Source: Ignavibacteriaceae bacterium
Lineage (GTDB): Bacteria; Bacteroidota; Ignavibacteria; Ignavibacteriales; Ignavibacteriaceae
DNA length: 13,439 nucleotides
Direction of reading: 5' to 3'
Assembly: GCA_019912505.1 (NCBI GenBank)
Contig: JAIOIM010000143.1
Coordinates: 1-13,439 of the forward strand
Position numbers and translations under genes: made by a program. The notes under the pieces are model-generated. The model saw only the letters and a list, made by a program, of their open reading frames with translations, made no database searches and was not told the origin of the DNA. Position 1 is the first letter of the stretch. Each line of letters starts with the position of its first letter. Below are positions 6,605 to 13,439 of the stretch, one piece after another.

Positions 6605-8635
6605 ATGAAAAAAATATTTGCAATTCTGTTTTTAATTCCGCTCTTTCTTTTTGCACAGGAAAAAAGAGCAATTACTTATGATGACCTCTGGGGGATGCAG
6701 AGAATCGGGACATTTGATGTAAGCCCTGACGGCGGCACAATTGCATTTTCTGTTTCAAATTATAGTATGGATTTAAATAAAGGAAACTCAGACGTCTATC
6801 TCATAAACTCCGATGGCAGTAATCTCCGTCCGTTAAAAGAGAGTGAAAAAAGTGAGTCATCGCCAAAATTTTCACCCGATGGAAAAACTGTTGCTTATTC
6901 TCTCGGCGGACAAATTTGGACCTGCAATATAGACGGTTCCGGTGATAAACAGTTGACAAACATATACACAGGCGCATCGGGTTTTGAATGGTCTAATGAC
7001 GGCGATAAAATTCTTTTTGTTTCCAGCGTATACCCGGATTGTGTTTCTGAAGAGTGCAACAAAACGCGCGATGATCAAAAAGAAAGCAGCAAAGTAAAAG
7101 CAAGTATATTCACCGAGCTGATGTACCGTCACTGGGATGAGTGGCGCGGCGATAAACGCAGCCATCTTTTTCTTTTTGAGTTTAAAAACAACGATTTTAC
7201 AGATATTACATTGATGAGTAAGTTCGATGTTCCGCCGATTGCCCTTGGTAGTGGAAACGATTACAACTTTTCTCCCGATGGGCAGGAAGTTGCCTTCACA
7301 ATGAACGAATCCGAAGTCTTAGCAACAAGCACAAACAACGATATTTTTATAATCGACCTTACAGATGTAAAAAAGGGATTGCCGACATCATACAATAAAA
7401 TTTCAGTAAGTAAAGGAAATGATAATCAGCCTGTCTACTCCCCCGATGGAAATTATATAGCGTTTGTTTCGATGGAGCGCGCCGGTTTTGAGGCGGACAA
7501 ACAAAACATCATTTTGTACAATCGGGCAGACGGCTCAGTAAAAAATATTACAAATAATTTTAATCTATCGGTCGGCGAATTTATCTGGAGCAATGACTCA
7601 AAGGAGATATACTTTGTAAGCTCAAATACAGTCAATGAATCTATTTTTAATATTGATATCGAAACAAGTAAAGTTTCTACGTTAGTTGAAGAACACGGCA
7701 ACAGTTCAATTGCATTGTCCCAAGACGGCAAGGCTCTTTTCTTTAAGCAGCAGCGGACTAATATGCCGCACGAAATTTTTAAATTGGATCTCGAAACAAA
7801 TGATATTACTCAAATAACAAAACTAAACGAAAAGCGTCTTGCAGGTTTAGAGATGAACTCCATAGAAACTTTTTGGAGTAAAGGAGCCGGCGGTGCCAAC
7901 GTACAATCTATTATAGTAAAGCCGCCCTTTTTCGACCCCAATAAAAAATATCCGATGATGTTTTTAATTCACGGCGGACCGCAGGGACACTGGATGGATG
8001 ATTTTCACTTTCGCTGGAATATGCAAATGTTTGCTGCGCCCGGTTACGTAGTTGTTGCACCCAACCCCCGCGGCAGTGTCGGTTATGGACAGAAATTTAC
8101 CGATGAAATTTCAGGCGATTGGGGCGGAAAACCTTATGAAGATTTGATGAGTGCGTACGATTATGCTGTTGCAAATTTCCCTTTTATAGATAAAAACAAT
8201 ACATTTGCCGCAGGAGCATCTTACGGCGGATACATGATTAACTGGCTTGCGACACAAACCGACAGGTTTAACGCGCTCGTTTGTCACGATGGTGTTTTTA
8301 ATCTTGAAAGTATGTATGGAACAACCGAAGAGTTGTGGTTTCCGGAATGGGAAAACGGCGGAACTCCGTGGCAAAACCGTGAGTTGTATAAAAAGTGGTC
8401 GCCGCACCAATTTGTGCAGAATATAAAAACACCAATACTTGTTATTCATGGCGCGCAAGATTTTAGAGTTCCAGAGGAACAGGCTTTTCAGCTTTTTACA
8501 TCGCTGCAAAGGCTTGGTGTGGAAAGTAAATTTTTATACTTCCCGGATGAAACACATTTTGTTACAAAGCCGCAAAACTCACGGTTGTGGTGGCAGACTG
8601 TTTACGATTGGTTTGATAAACATTATAAGAGGTAG
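6605..8635 (+). CDS. Secreted S9-family peptidase (prolyl oligopeptidase/dipeptidyl-peptidase type)
   Basis: A 676-residue protein from ATG 6605. It begins with a signal peptide (MKKIFAILFLIPLFLFAQ, likely cut after the Ala), so it is exported. Residues about 20-410 are a beta-propeller: repeated WD40/TolB-like blades with SPDG or SNDG turns (FDVSPDGG, FSPDGKTVAYS, YSPDGNYIAFVS, WSNDSKEIYFVS). Residues about 415-676 are an alpha/beta-hydrolase with the full triad: Ser539 in GASYGGYM, Asp619 in HGAQDFRVP, His651 in DETHF. HGGPQGHW and NPRGSVGYG help form the oxyanion region. Such enzymes release dipeptides or N-acylated residues from peptides in the periplasm or outside the cell; exact specificity cannot be told. 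It is divergent from the LiaF-like operon and directly followed by the DUF1232 gene. Length is usual for the family. Confidence 0.94.
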   Translation: MKKIFAILFLIPLFLFAQEKRAITYDDLWGMQRIGTFDVSPDGGTIAFSVSNYSMDLNKGNSDVYLINSDGSNLRPLKESEKSESSPKFSPDGKTVAYSLGGQIWTCNIDGSGDKQLTNIYTGASGFEWSNDGDKILFVSSVYPDCVSEECNKTRDDQKESSKVKASIFTELMYRHWDEWRGDKRSHLFLFEFKNNDFTDITLMSKFDVPPIALGSGNDYNFSPDGQEVAFTMNESEVLATSTNNDIFIIDLTDVKKGLPTSYNKISVSKGNDNQPVYSPDGNYIAFVSMERAGFEADKQNIILYNRADGSVKNITNNFNLSVGEFIWSNDSKEIYFVSSNTVNESIFNIDIETSKVSTLVEEHGNSSIALSQDGKALFFKQQRTNMPHEIFKLDLETNDITQITKLNEKRLAGLEMNSIETFWSKGAGGANVQSIIVKPPFFDPNKKYPMMFLIHGGPQGHWMDDFHFRWNMQMFAAPGYVVVAPNPRGSVGYGQKFTDEISGDWGGKPYEDLMSAYDYAVANFPFIDKNNTFAAGASYGGYMINWLATQTDRFNALVCHDGVFNLESMYGTTEELWFPEWENGGTPWQNRELYKKWSPHQFVQNIKTPILVIHGAQDFRVPEEQAFQLFTSLQRLGVESKFLYFPDETHFVTKPQNSRLWWQTVYDWFDKHYKR

Positions 8636-8637
8636 TT

Positions 8638-9021
8638 ATGGAAAATGAAGATCTAAACGAAATTCTTGAAAAAGAAGAATTGAATTTCGACGAACTCGAC
8701 TTCGGCGGACAGAAAGAAACCGAACAAAAAATTGAATACGTTGAAGGAAACCTTTGGACAAAGTTGGAGAAAGTCGGCAAAAAAATTTCCTTTGCCAAAG
8801 ACATAATGGCTTTGTTCAATTATATGCGCGATGATAACGTATCATGGCATCGTAAAGCAATAATAGTTGCATCATTGGTTTATTTCATTTCTCCAATCGA
8901 TGCGATACCCGATATTGCTCCATTGATTGGTTATCTTGATGACCTTGGTGTAATCACGGCATTATTAAAATATCTCGGCAGCGAACTAATTCCATATTAC
9001 GATTCGAACTACCGGGGATAA
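8638..9021 (+). CDS. DUF1232 (YkvA-family) small membrane-associated protein
   Basis: A 127-residue protein. The first ~40 residues are strongly acidic (many Glu/Asp) and probably soluble. Residues about 68-112 are the DUF1232 core: HRKAIIVASLVYFISPIDAI followed by PDIAPLIGYLDDLGV, with the family's diagnostic SPIDxIPD and DDLG motifs. One or two hydrophobic helices are likely. The molecular function of the family is unknown. ATG 8638 is only two bases after the peptidase stop, and its ribosome binding site (AGAGG) lies inside the end of that gene, so the two genes are translationally close and surely co-transcribed. A link to peptidase function is not implied by the family. Confidence 0.9.
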   Translation: MENEDLNEILEKEELNFDELDFGGQKETEQKIEYVEGNLWTKLEKVGKKISFAKDIMALFNYMRDDNVSWHRKAIIVASLVYFISPIDAIPDIAPLIGYLDDLGVITALLKYLGSELIPYYDSNYRG

Positions 9022-9085
9022 TATCTATTTCAACTATTTTAATAAGCCAGGCTTTGTACTGTCTTATTTTTTTTGAAAGCCAAGA

Positions 9086-9634
9086 ATGAATTACACGTTA
9101 GATAAAAGCGAAGTTTTATTTAGAGGGAAAGTATTTGATCTTAAGGTAGATGAAATAACTTACGACAGCGGGAATAAAGGCATTAGAGAAGTTGCAATTC
9201 ATTCCGGCGGTTCGGTGGTTGTACCAGTTACGAACGAAGGAAAAATTGTACTTGTAAAACAGTACCGTTATCCTTTTCTAAAATATATGTTAGAGATGCC
9301 GGCGGGCAAACTTGAAAAAGGCGAAGACCCTTACTTATGTGCCGTTAGAGAATTAGAAGAAGAAACCGGTTACAAAGCGGCAAGCGTTGTAAAACTTGGA
9401 GCCATTGCCACAACTCCCGGCTTCTGTACAGAAATACTTCATCTTTATATTGCAACTGGCTTAACCCCCGGCAATCATAACCGCGAAGAGGGTGAAGCAA
9501 CAATGAAAGTATTTGAATACTCCTTTGATGAAGTTGAAAATTTAATTGCCGCCGGTGAGTTGTATGACGCAAAATCTATATGTGCATTTCATATGGCGGT
9601 TAGTAAATTACATCAAAAGAATAAAACGGAATAA
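9086..9634 (+). CDS. Nudix hydrolase, ADP-ribose pyrophosphatase-like
   Basis: A 182-residue protein with a complete Nudix box at residues 74-96 (GX5EX7REUXEEXGU), including Arg88-Glu89 and the metal-binding EExG end. The N-terminal half (VFDLKVDEI, SGGSVVVPVTNEGKIVLVKQ, YRYPFLKYMLEMPAG) and the downstream PGFCTE segment resemble NudF/YjhB-like ADP-ribose pyrophosphatases, which cut ADP-ribose to AMP and ribose 5-phosphate. The PAG just before the box supports ADP-ribose or a sugar nucleotide over a nucleoside triphosphate. There is no signal peptide, so it is cytoplasmic. ATG 9086 lacks a good Shine-Dalgarno sequence and follows the DUF1232 stop by 64 bases, so it may belong to the same transcript. 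Family is certain; substrate is likely but unproven. Confidence 0.92.
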   Translation: MNYTLDKSEVLFRGKVFDLKVDEITYDSGNKGIREVAIHSGGSVVVPVTNEGKIVLVKQYRYPFLKYMLEMPAGKLEKGEDPYLCAVRELEEETGYKAASVVKLGAIATTPGFCTEILHLYIATGLTPGNHNREEGEATMKVFEYSFDEVENLIAAGELYDAKSICAFHMAVSKLHQKNKTE

Positions 9635-9713
9635 TTGTTGAATAGGAGTGACTCTGTTAATTGAACGAATTGAACAAAACAAAATTTTGTCTGGACAACA
9701 AAGCCATTTATCA

Positions 9714-9889
9714 ATGAGTCTGGTCTTAAAAGGTCAGCAATTCAATTTGAGATAGAAATGTAAACCGTTGAAACGGTTTCGTATATATTAGGTTGTTGTT
9801 AACCCACGACTTAAGTCGTGGGTTAATGAGAAAAGATAGAGAATCTAAAACGGTTTTAACCGTTTACAACCTTTTTAGACCAGACTCAT
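9714..9889. repeat. 176-bp palindromic element with 21-bp terminal inverted repeats (REP/MITE-like)
   Basis: The ends are inverse copies with 20 of 21 matches: ATGAGTCTGGTCTTAAAAGG plus T at 9714-9734, against 9869-9889. Inside are three perfect palindromes: AAACCGTT-GA-AACGGTTT (9762-9779), a 28-bp palindrome at 9799-9826, and AAACGGTT-TT-AACCGTTT (9848-9865). The outer two palindromes are placed roughly symmetrically around the central one. No protein is encoded. The layout looks like a non-autonomous mobile element or a REP/BIME-type repeat, which in some bacteria is moved by a Y1 (RAYT) transposase elsewhere; none is in this window. It fills the middle of the 397-base spacer between the Nudix gene and recN. 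On both sides (9635-9713, 9890-10031) the spacer is AT-rich with no gene seen. Confidence 0.7.
9799..9826. repeat. Perfect 28-bp palindrome at the centre of the element
   Basis: TTAACCCACGACTT (9799-9812) is followed immediately by its exact reverse complement (9813-9826). As single-stranded DNA or RNA it would fold into a hairpin of about 12 bp with a four-base loop. No T run follows on either strand, so a terminator role is less likely than a repeat or transposase-recognition role. Confidence 0.75.
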
Positions 9890-10031
9890 CAATTAAACAG
9901 TGCTTTTTACATTTTTCCTATCTGCAAATCAATTGGCAATTTTTATAAAATAAACAGCTATCAACATCAATCATCTTTGATAATACAATTCAAAAAAGCT
10001 AAATTAGCTTATGTTAAAATAATGTAGGTTT

Positions 10032-11738
10032 ATGCTAAAATCGTTAGAGGTAAAAGATTATGCTCTTATTGAACATATAAATGTTCAGTTCGGGCAGGGT
10101 TTGAATATTATTACAGGCGAGACCGGCGCAGGCAAATCAATTTTGATAGACGCGATGAGTCTGCTGCTTGGCGAACGCGCATCTACCGAAGTGATTAGGA
10201 AGGGTGCCGTAAAGTCTGTTGTTGAGGGAATATTTGAAGCCTCGGCAAATAAAAAAGTTGAAGCCCTTCTAAGCGAAAATGATGTTGAGTTTTTCCCCGA
10301 GTTGATTGTAAGAAGAGAAATTTCGTTAAAAGGTGCAAACCGATGTTTTATAAACGATACTCCTGTGCCTCTTAATCTTGTAAAGGAAATCGGAAATTTT
10401 TTGGTCGATTTGCACGGACAGCATGAGCACCAATCATTACTGCGCACGGAAATGCACATAGAATTTCTCGACGAATTCGGTGCCGTGGCAAACCTGCTTG
10501 ACGAATACAAAACATATTACACCGAGCTAAATAAAAAACTGAATGAGCTTAAAGAACTAAGGGCAAAAGAACTTTCATTAAAAGAAAAAAAAGAACTTTA
10601 TTCTTTCCAGATCAAGGAGATTGACGCTGTATCACCCGAAGAGGGGGAGGAACAAAGGCTGATTGAAGAACTGAATATTCTTGAAAACGCTGAGAAGTTG
10701 TTAGAGTCCACAACAAACATCTACCAGACGCTGTACGATTCTGAAACTTCTGTGTACGACTCGCTTGTAAAAATCAAAAACGAAATTGAAACACTTCTAA
10801 AGATTGATAAAACATTCAATGAAACATCAGCGGAATGCACCACAGCTTTAACGCTGCTTAATGATATTGCCGATTTTATCCGGGGTTATAATTCCAAAAT
10901 TGACCTCGACCCTCAAAATCTTGAAGAAATGCGCCAAAGACTTGGGGTGTTAAATCTTCTCAAAAAAAAATACGGCGGTTCAATTACAAAAATTATTGAA
11001 TACAGAAAAAAAATAGGTGATGAATTTGAGATTGCGTCAAATTACGCAGGCACTATAAATAATATTGAAAATGAAATTCTTCAACTAAAAATAAATTGCG
11101 GCAAAGCTGCCGAAAAACTTTCACACAAAAGAAAAGAAACGGCTAAAATAATTTCTCGTGAGGTTAAAGAAGTGCTTGCTGATCTCGGCATACCGGATGC
11201 CCTGTTTGAAGTAAAGATTTTGAATATCCCGGCAGATAAAACCGGGCAGCATTTTATCATCGTAAAAGATAAAAACTACACCTACGGCAGCAGCGGTTTT
11301 GATGACGTTGAATTTTTTATATCGACAAATATCGGGGAGGAAACAAAACCGCTTGCAAAGGTTGCCTCCGGCGGCGAGGTTTCTCGGATAATGCTTTCGT
11401 TAAAAACGATATTAGCAAAAAACGACAAACTTCCTCTTTTAATTTTTGATGAAATTGATACCGGGGTAAGCGGACGTGTTGCTCAAAAAGTAGGACACGC
11501 ATTAAAAGCACTTGCATCATATCACCAGATAATTGCAATAACACACCTCCCACAAATTGCAGGGCTGGCGGATATTCATTTTATGGTTGAGAAAAGCAAT
11601 GTTGATGATAGGGTTGTAAGCCATATAGATAAGTTAACCGGCGAGCAGCGCGTACATGAAGTAGCCAAGTTAATGAGCGGCGAGATAATTACCGAGGCAA
11701 GCTTAAACGGCGCACGCGAGCTTATGAATTTAAAATAA
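10032..11738 (+). CDS. recN: DNA repair protein RecN
   Basis: A 568-residue SMC-like ATPase of normal length for RecN, needed for recombinational repair of double-strand breaks in the cytoplasm. The N-terminal head has MLKSLEVKDYALIEHINVQF and Walker A GETGAGKS (29-36), then DLHGQHEHQSLL (126-137), typical of RecN. Residues about 155-370 are the coiled-coil arm, rich in Glu, Lys and Leu. The C-terminal head carries the ABC signature VASGGEVSR (444-452), Walker B LLIFDEIDTGVSG (469-481) and the H-loop His505 in AITHLPQIA. All key ATPase residues are present. ATG 10032 begins the conserved N-terminus; its Shine-Dalgarno sequence is weak. The gene stands alone after the palindromic element; no LexA-type box was recognised upstream. 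Confidence 0.97.
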   Translation: MLKSLEVKDYALIEHINVQFGQGLNIITGETGAGKSILIDAMSLLLGERASTEVIRKGAVKSVVEGIFEASANKKVEALLSENDVEFFPELIVRREISLKGANRCFINDTPVPLNLVKEIGNFLVDLHGQHEHQSLLRTEMHIEFLDEFGAVANLLDEYKTYYTELNKKLNELKELRAKELSLKEKKELYSFQIKEIDAVSPEEGEEQRLIEELNILENAEKLLESTTNIYQTLYDSETSVYDSLVKIKNEIETLLKIDKTFNETSAECTTALTLLNDIADFIRGYNSKIDLDPQNLEEMRQRLGVLNLLKKKYGGSITKIIEYRKKIGDEFEIASNYAGTINNIENEILQLKINCGKAAEKLSHKRKETAKIISREVKEVLADLGIPDALFEVKILNIPADKTGQHFIIVKDKNYTYGSSGFDDVEFFISTNIGEETKPLAKVASGGEVSRIMLSLKTILAKNDKLPLLIFDEIDTGVSGRVAQKVGHALKALASYHQIIAITHLPQIAGLADIHFMVEKSNVDDRVVSHIDKLTGEQRVHEVAKLMSGEIITEASLNGARELMNLK

Positions 11739-11848
11739 TTTTGTCTCCCGGCTGCGACTTCCAAGCCTACGCTTATGTCGTACCGAAGCAACAAAAAATA
11801 GTTTTGATATATAAATATCAATCTTTAGTAAATTTTTAATCAATAAAA

Positions 11849-11865
11849 CTGGCATTGTCTTTGCA
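11849..11865 (+). promoter_or_regulatory. Candidate sigma-54 (-24/-12) promoter
   Basis: CTGGCATTGTCTTTGCA matches the sigma-54 consensus YTGGCACG-N4-TTGCW at all conserved positions except the CG after TGGCA. The invariant GG (11851-11852) and GC (11863-11864) are separated by exactly ten bases, as required. Transcription would begin near 11876, leaving a leader of about 28 bases before ATG 11904. The activator gene and its upstream site were not identified. The site lies in the 165-base spacer after recN. Confidence 0.6.
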
Positions 11866-11903
11866 AAGCCGGATAAATTAAATAAATAAATAGGTACTAC
11901 TAT

Positions 11904-12962
11904 ATGAAAAAAACTCTCAGATTCTTTTTTGTTTTGTTACTGGTTGCTTTTGCATCCGGTACACTCATCGCTCAGAGTGATGACCTTGGTGTTCTTTTTT
12001 CCGAGATGTCTCAAGATGCGGTTACAGCTTATACCCGTCCAATAATTTCAGGCTTCGGCTCTAACTTAAATACCGGCTGGGTTGCAAAAGCGCCTTCGGA
12101 TTCAAAATTCGATTTTCATCTCGATATTAAATTCCTCGGTATGGGTTCATTCTTTGGAAGCGCTGATAAGACTTTTGAAACGACGGGTATGTTCCGTTTT
12201 ACCTCTAATCAAGCCGACCAAATACTTGCGGCATCCGGTATTTCAACATCAAATTTTAGTTACAGCACGTATAAAAACACGTTGCTAAATACTGACTGGA
12301 CGGTTAATATGAGCGGTCCAACGATACTTGGAAAAGAAGGTGAAGTACTAAATGTTGAATTCCAGGGAACTGTTATAAACGGGCAGCCGATTAAGGCAAC
12401 AAAATTTTCGGTAAACAACGTAAGCGGTTTCTTAAAAGATCTGTCTGTTTTGCCTATGGCTGCTTTTCAGATTACGGGCGGCACGTTTTACGGCACAGAT
12501 GTTTCGTTAAGATTTTTCCCGAGTATTTCACTTGGTGATTTAGGAAAATTCAGCTTTTTCGGAATCGGTTTCGTTCACAACCCGGGCGTATGGCTAAAGA
12601 ATCCATTGCCACTTAATGTTGGCGTGGGATTTTTTACACAAACAATGAAAGTTGGCGATATCTTCTCAAGCACTGCTAATCAATTCGGGCTTTATGCAAG
12701 CAAAACTTTCGGTGCAGGTATATCGGTTACGCCTTATACAAGCTTAACAGTCGAATCATCGACAACAACATTACAATACGCGTATGAATACGATACCGCA
12801 GCAGGACATCAAAAAACCGATTTGAAGTTTGATCTTGAAGGAGACAATGGCGTTGGTTTTACTATCGGCGCAGCATTTAGTCTTGCAATAGTTAATTTGA
12901 ATATTGACTATAAACTTGCAAAGACCAGCACTGCATCGGCAGCTTTGGTTTTTGGTTTCTAA
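11904..12962 (+). CDS. Secreted DUF6588-like protein, probable outer-membrane beta-barrel
   Basis: A 352-residue protein with a clear signal peptide (MKKTLRFFFVLLLVAFASGT followed by LIA, cut about residue 23). The mature protein opens with DDLGVLFSEMSQDAVTAYTR and a GFGSNLNTGW segment that I associate with the Bacteroidota DUF6588 family; this is recall, not a search. The rest is a series of alternating amphipathic strands rich in Gly, Ser, Thr and aromatic residues, for example FFGIGFVHNP, GVGFFTQTMKVGD and FGAGISVTPYTSLTV. The last residue is Phe (ALVFGF), as in many beta-barrels inserted by BamA. It is thus probably in the outer membrane, with unknown function. No good Shine-Dalgarno sequence precedes ATG 11904. 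It is preceded by a sigma-54-type promoter and followed by a strong terminator, so it is likely monocistronic. Confidence 0.78.
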   Translation: MKKTLRFFFVLLLVAFASGTLIAQSDDLGVLFSEMSQDAVTAYTRPIISGFGSNLNTGWVAKAPSDSKFDFHLDIKFLGMGSFFGSADKTFETTGMFRFTSNQADQILAASGISTSNFSYSTYKNTLLNTDWTVNMSGPTILGKEGEVLNVEFQGTVINGQPIKATKFSVNNVSGFLKDLSVLPMAAFQITGGTFYGTDVSLRFFPSISLGDLGKFSFFGIGFVHNPGVWLKNPLPLNVGVGFFTQTMKVGDIFSSTANQFGLYASKTFGAGISVTPYTSLTVESSTTTLQYAYEYDTAAGHQKTDLKFDLEGDNGVGFTIGAAFSLAIVNLNIDYKLAKTSTASAALVFGF

Positions 12963-13067
12963 TTTTATTTTTGAGGGCGGAGCCTAAGATGATGTTATTT
13001 GATGAGTGATGGACCGATTGAACTAAAACTCTTACTGCCCTCAATTTATTTTATTCTGTAACAAGAG

Positions 13068-13097
13068 AAGCGGATGTTTAAAACATCCGCTTTTTTT
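13068..13097 (+). terminator. Intrinsic terminator after the outer-membrane protein gene
   Basis: GCGGATGTTT (13070-13079) pairs with AAACATCCGC (13081-13090), with AA before the stem pairing with the first Ts after it. Seven Ts follow (13091-13097). It lies about 105 bases beyond the stop of the DUF6588-like gene and just before the HemW-like gene, so it separates the two transcripts. Confidence 0.88.
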
Positions 13098-13154
13098 ATA
13101 GTGACCCTCATCCGATTTATTTTTAATTTAGCCGCCGTATAAAAGTAAATTAAG

Positions 13155-13439
13155 ATGATAAAAGATTCAGCATTATATATACATATTCCCTTCTGCGACC
13201 ATAAATGTATTTACTGCGATTTTTATTCGATAATAACATCGGATAATATCGTCCCGTTTGTAGATGCTGTAAAAAAAGAAATTGAATATTATTCGGAGCT
13301 TTATTCCTCCGGACGAAAATTTTCCTCTCTATTTTTCGGAGGCGGCACTCCTTCGCTGCTCGAACCTAAATATATTAAAAGTATAATCGATTTATTAAAA
13401 AATAATTTTGATGTTGATGACGATGCCGAAATTACTCTC
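13155..13439 (+). CDS. hemW: HemW-like radical SAM protein, N-terminal part (3' truncated)
   Basis: The frame opens at ATG 13155 and is still open at the window end, giving 95 residues out of a usual ~370-400. It begins SALYIHIPFCDHKCIYCDFY, in which Cys14, Cys18 and Cys21 form the CxxxCxxC motif that holds the 4Fe-4S cluster of radical SAM enzymes. FFGGGTPSLL (about 60-69) is the glycine-rich S-adenosylmethionine-binding segment. This pattern is typical of HemW, long annotated as an oxygen-independent coproporphyrinogen III oxidase but in characterised cases a heme chaperone. A true HemN begins differently and is longer at the N-terminus. There is a weak purine stretch before the start (TAAG), and an intrinsic terminator 58 bases upstream, so it probably has its own promoter in that short spacer. 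Confidence 0.85.
   Translation, partial: MIKDSALYIHIPFCDHKCIYCDFYSIITSDNIVPFVDAVKKEIEYYSELYSSGRKFSSLFFGGGTPSLLEPKYIKSIIDLLKNNFDVDDDAEITL

Noticed and set aside
8111..8509. 132-codon minus-strand frame inside the S9 peptidase gene
   Set aside because: It lies opposite the catalytic domain, whose triad and motifs show that the plus frame is the coding one.
9041..9074. AATAAG/CTTATT with a T run after the DUF1232 gene considered as a terminator
   Set aside because: Only a six-pair AT-rich stem with a 16-base loop; too weak to claim.
11739..11821. GC-richer stretch after recN considered as a terminator or repeat
   Set aside because: Only a broken partial inverse match (CGGCTGCGAC with GTCGTACCG) and no T run following it; nothing definable.
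12971..13044. TTGAGGGC/GCCCTCAA inverse pair after the DUF6588-like gene
   Set aside because: Arms are 8 bp and 58 bases apart; the hairpin with T run at 13068-13097 explains termination better.

Overview
The window reads as a chromosomal segment from a low-to-moderate GC member of the Bacteroidota/Chlorobi lineage, most likely an Ignavibacteria-type organism. This is inferred from gene content and was not tested by any search. The clues are a DUF4922 protein beside a two-part GT2 glycosyltransferase, a LytS/LytTR pair, a DUF6588-like outer-membrane protein, weak Shine-Dalgarno signals at many starts, and dispersed palindromic repeats in the spacers. No rRNA, tRNA, CRISPR array, phage gene or intact transposase gene was seen.

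Layout. (1) 2-586: the C-terminal part of a DUF885-type metallopeptidase-like protein enters from the left. It converges on a minus-strand group, with a perfect 16-bp-stem inverted repeat between them. (2) 686-3417, minus: a GT2-family glycosyltransferase followed by a DUF4922 HIT-like protein. Between and upstream of them lie AATGTAY heptad repeats, a 9-bp-stem palindrome and a possible decayed reading frame. (3) 3710-6336, minus: an apparent operon of a LiaF-like membrane protein, a LytS-type histidine kinase and a LytTR response regulator. (4) 6605-9634, plus: a secreted S9 prolyl-oligopeptidase-family peptidase, a small DUF1232/YkvA protein and a Nudix (ADP-ribose pyrophosphatase-like) hydrolase. 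(5) 9635-10031: a spacer holding a 176-bp imperfectly symmetrical element with 21-bp terminal inverted repeats and three internal palindromes. (6) 10032-13097, plus: recN, then a secreted DUF6588-like protein behind a good sigma-54 promoter match, then an intrinsic terminator. (7) 13155-13439: the N-terminus of a HemW-like radical SAM protein runs off the right edge.

How the genes may work together. The clearest regulatory unit is the LiaF-like/LytS/LytTR operon, a plausible envelope-stress sensing module. The spacer shared with the divergent S9 peptidase contains two exact 9-bp direct repeats separated by 12 bp, which is the geometry LytTR regulators such as AgrA bind. This suggests autoregulation and possibly control of the peptidase. 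The sigma-54-type promoter before the outer-membrane protein is the second notable regulatory signal. The glycosyltransferase and DUF4922 protein may act in one nucleotide-sugar/glycan pathway, but no substrate can be read from sequence. Nothing here is convincingly an entirely new system. The best leads are the LytTR-type site, the sigma-54-type site, the compound palindromic element and the heptad repeats next to the DUF4922 start.
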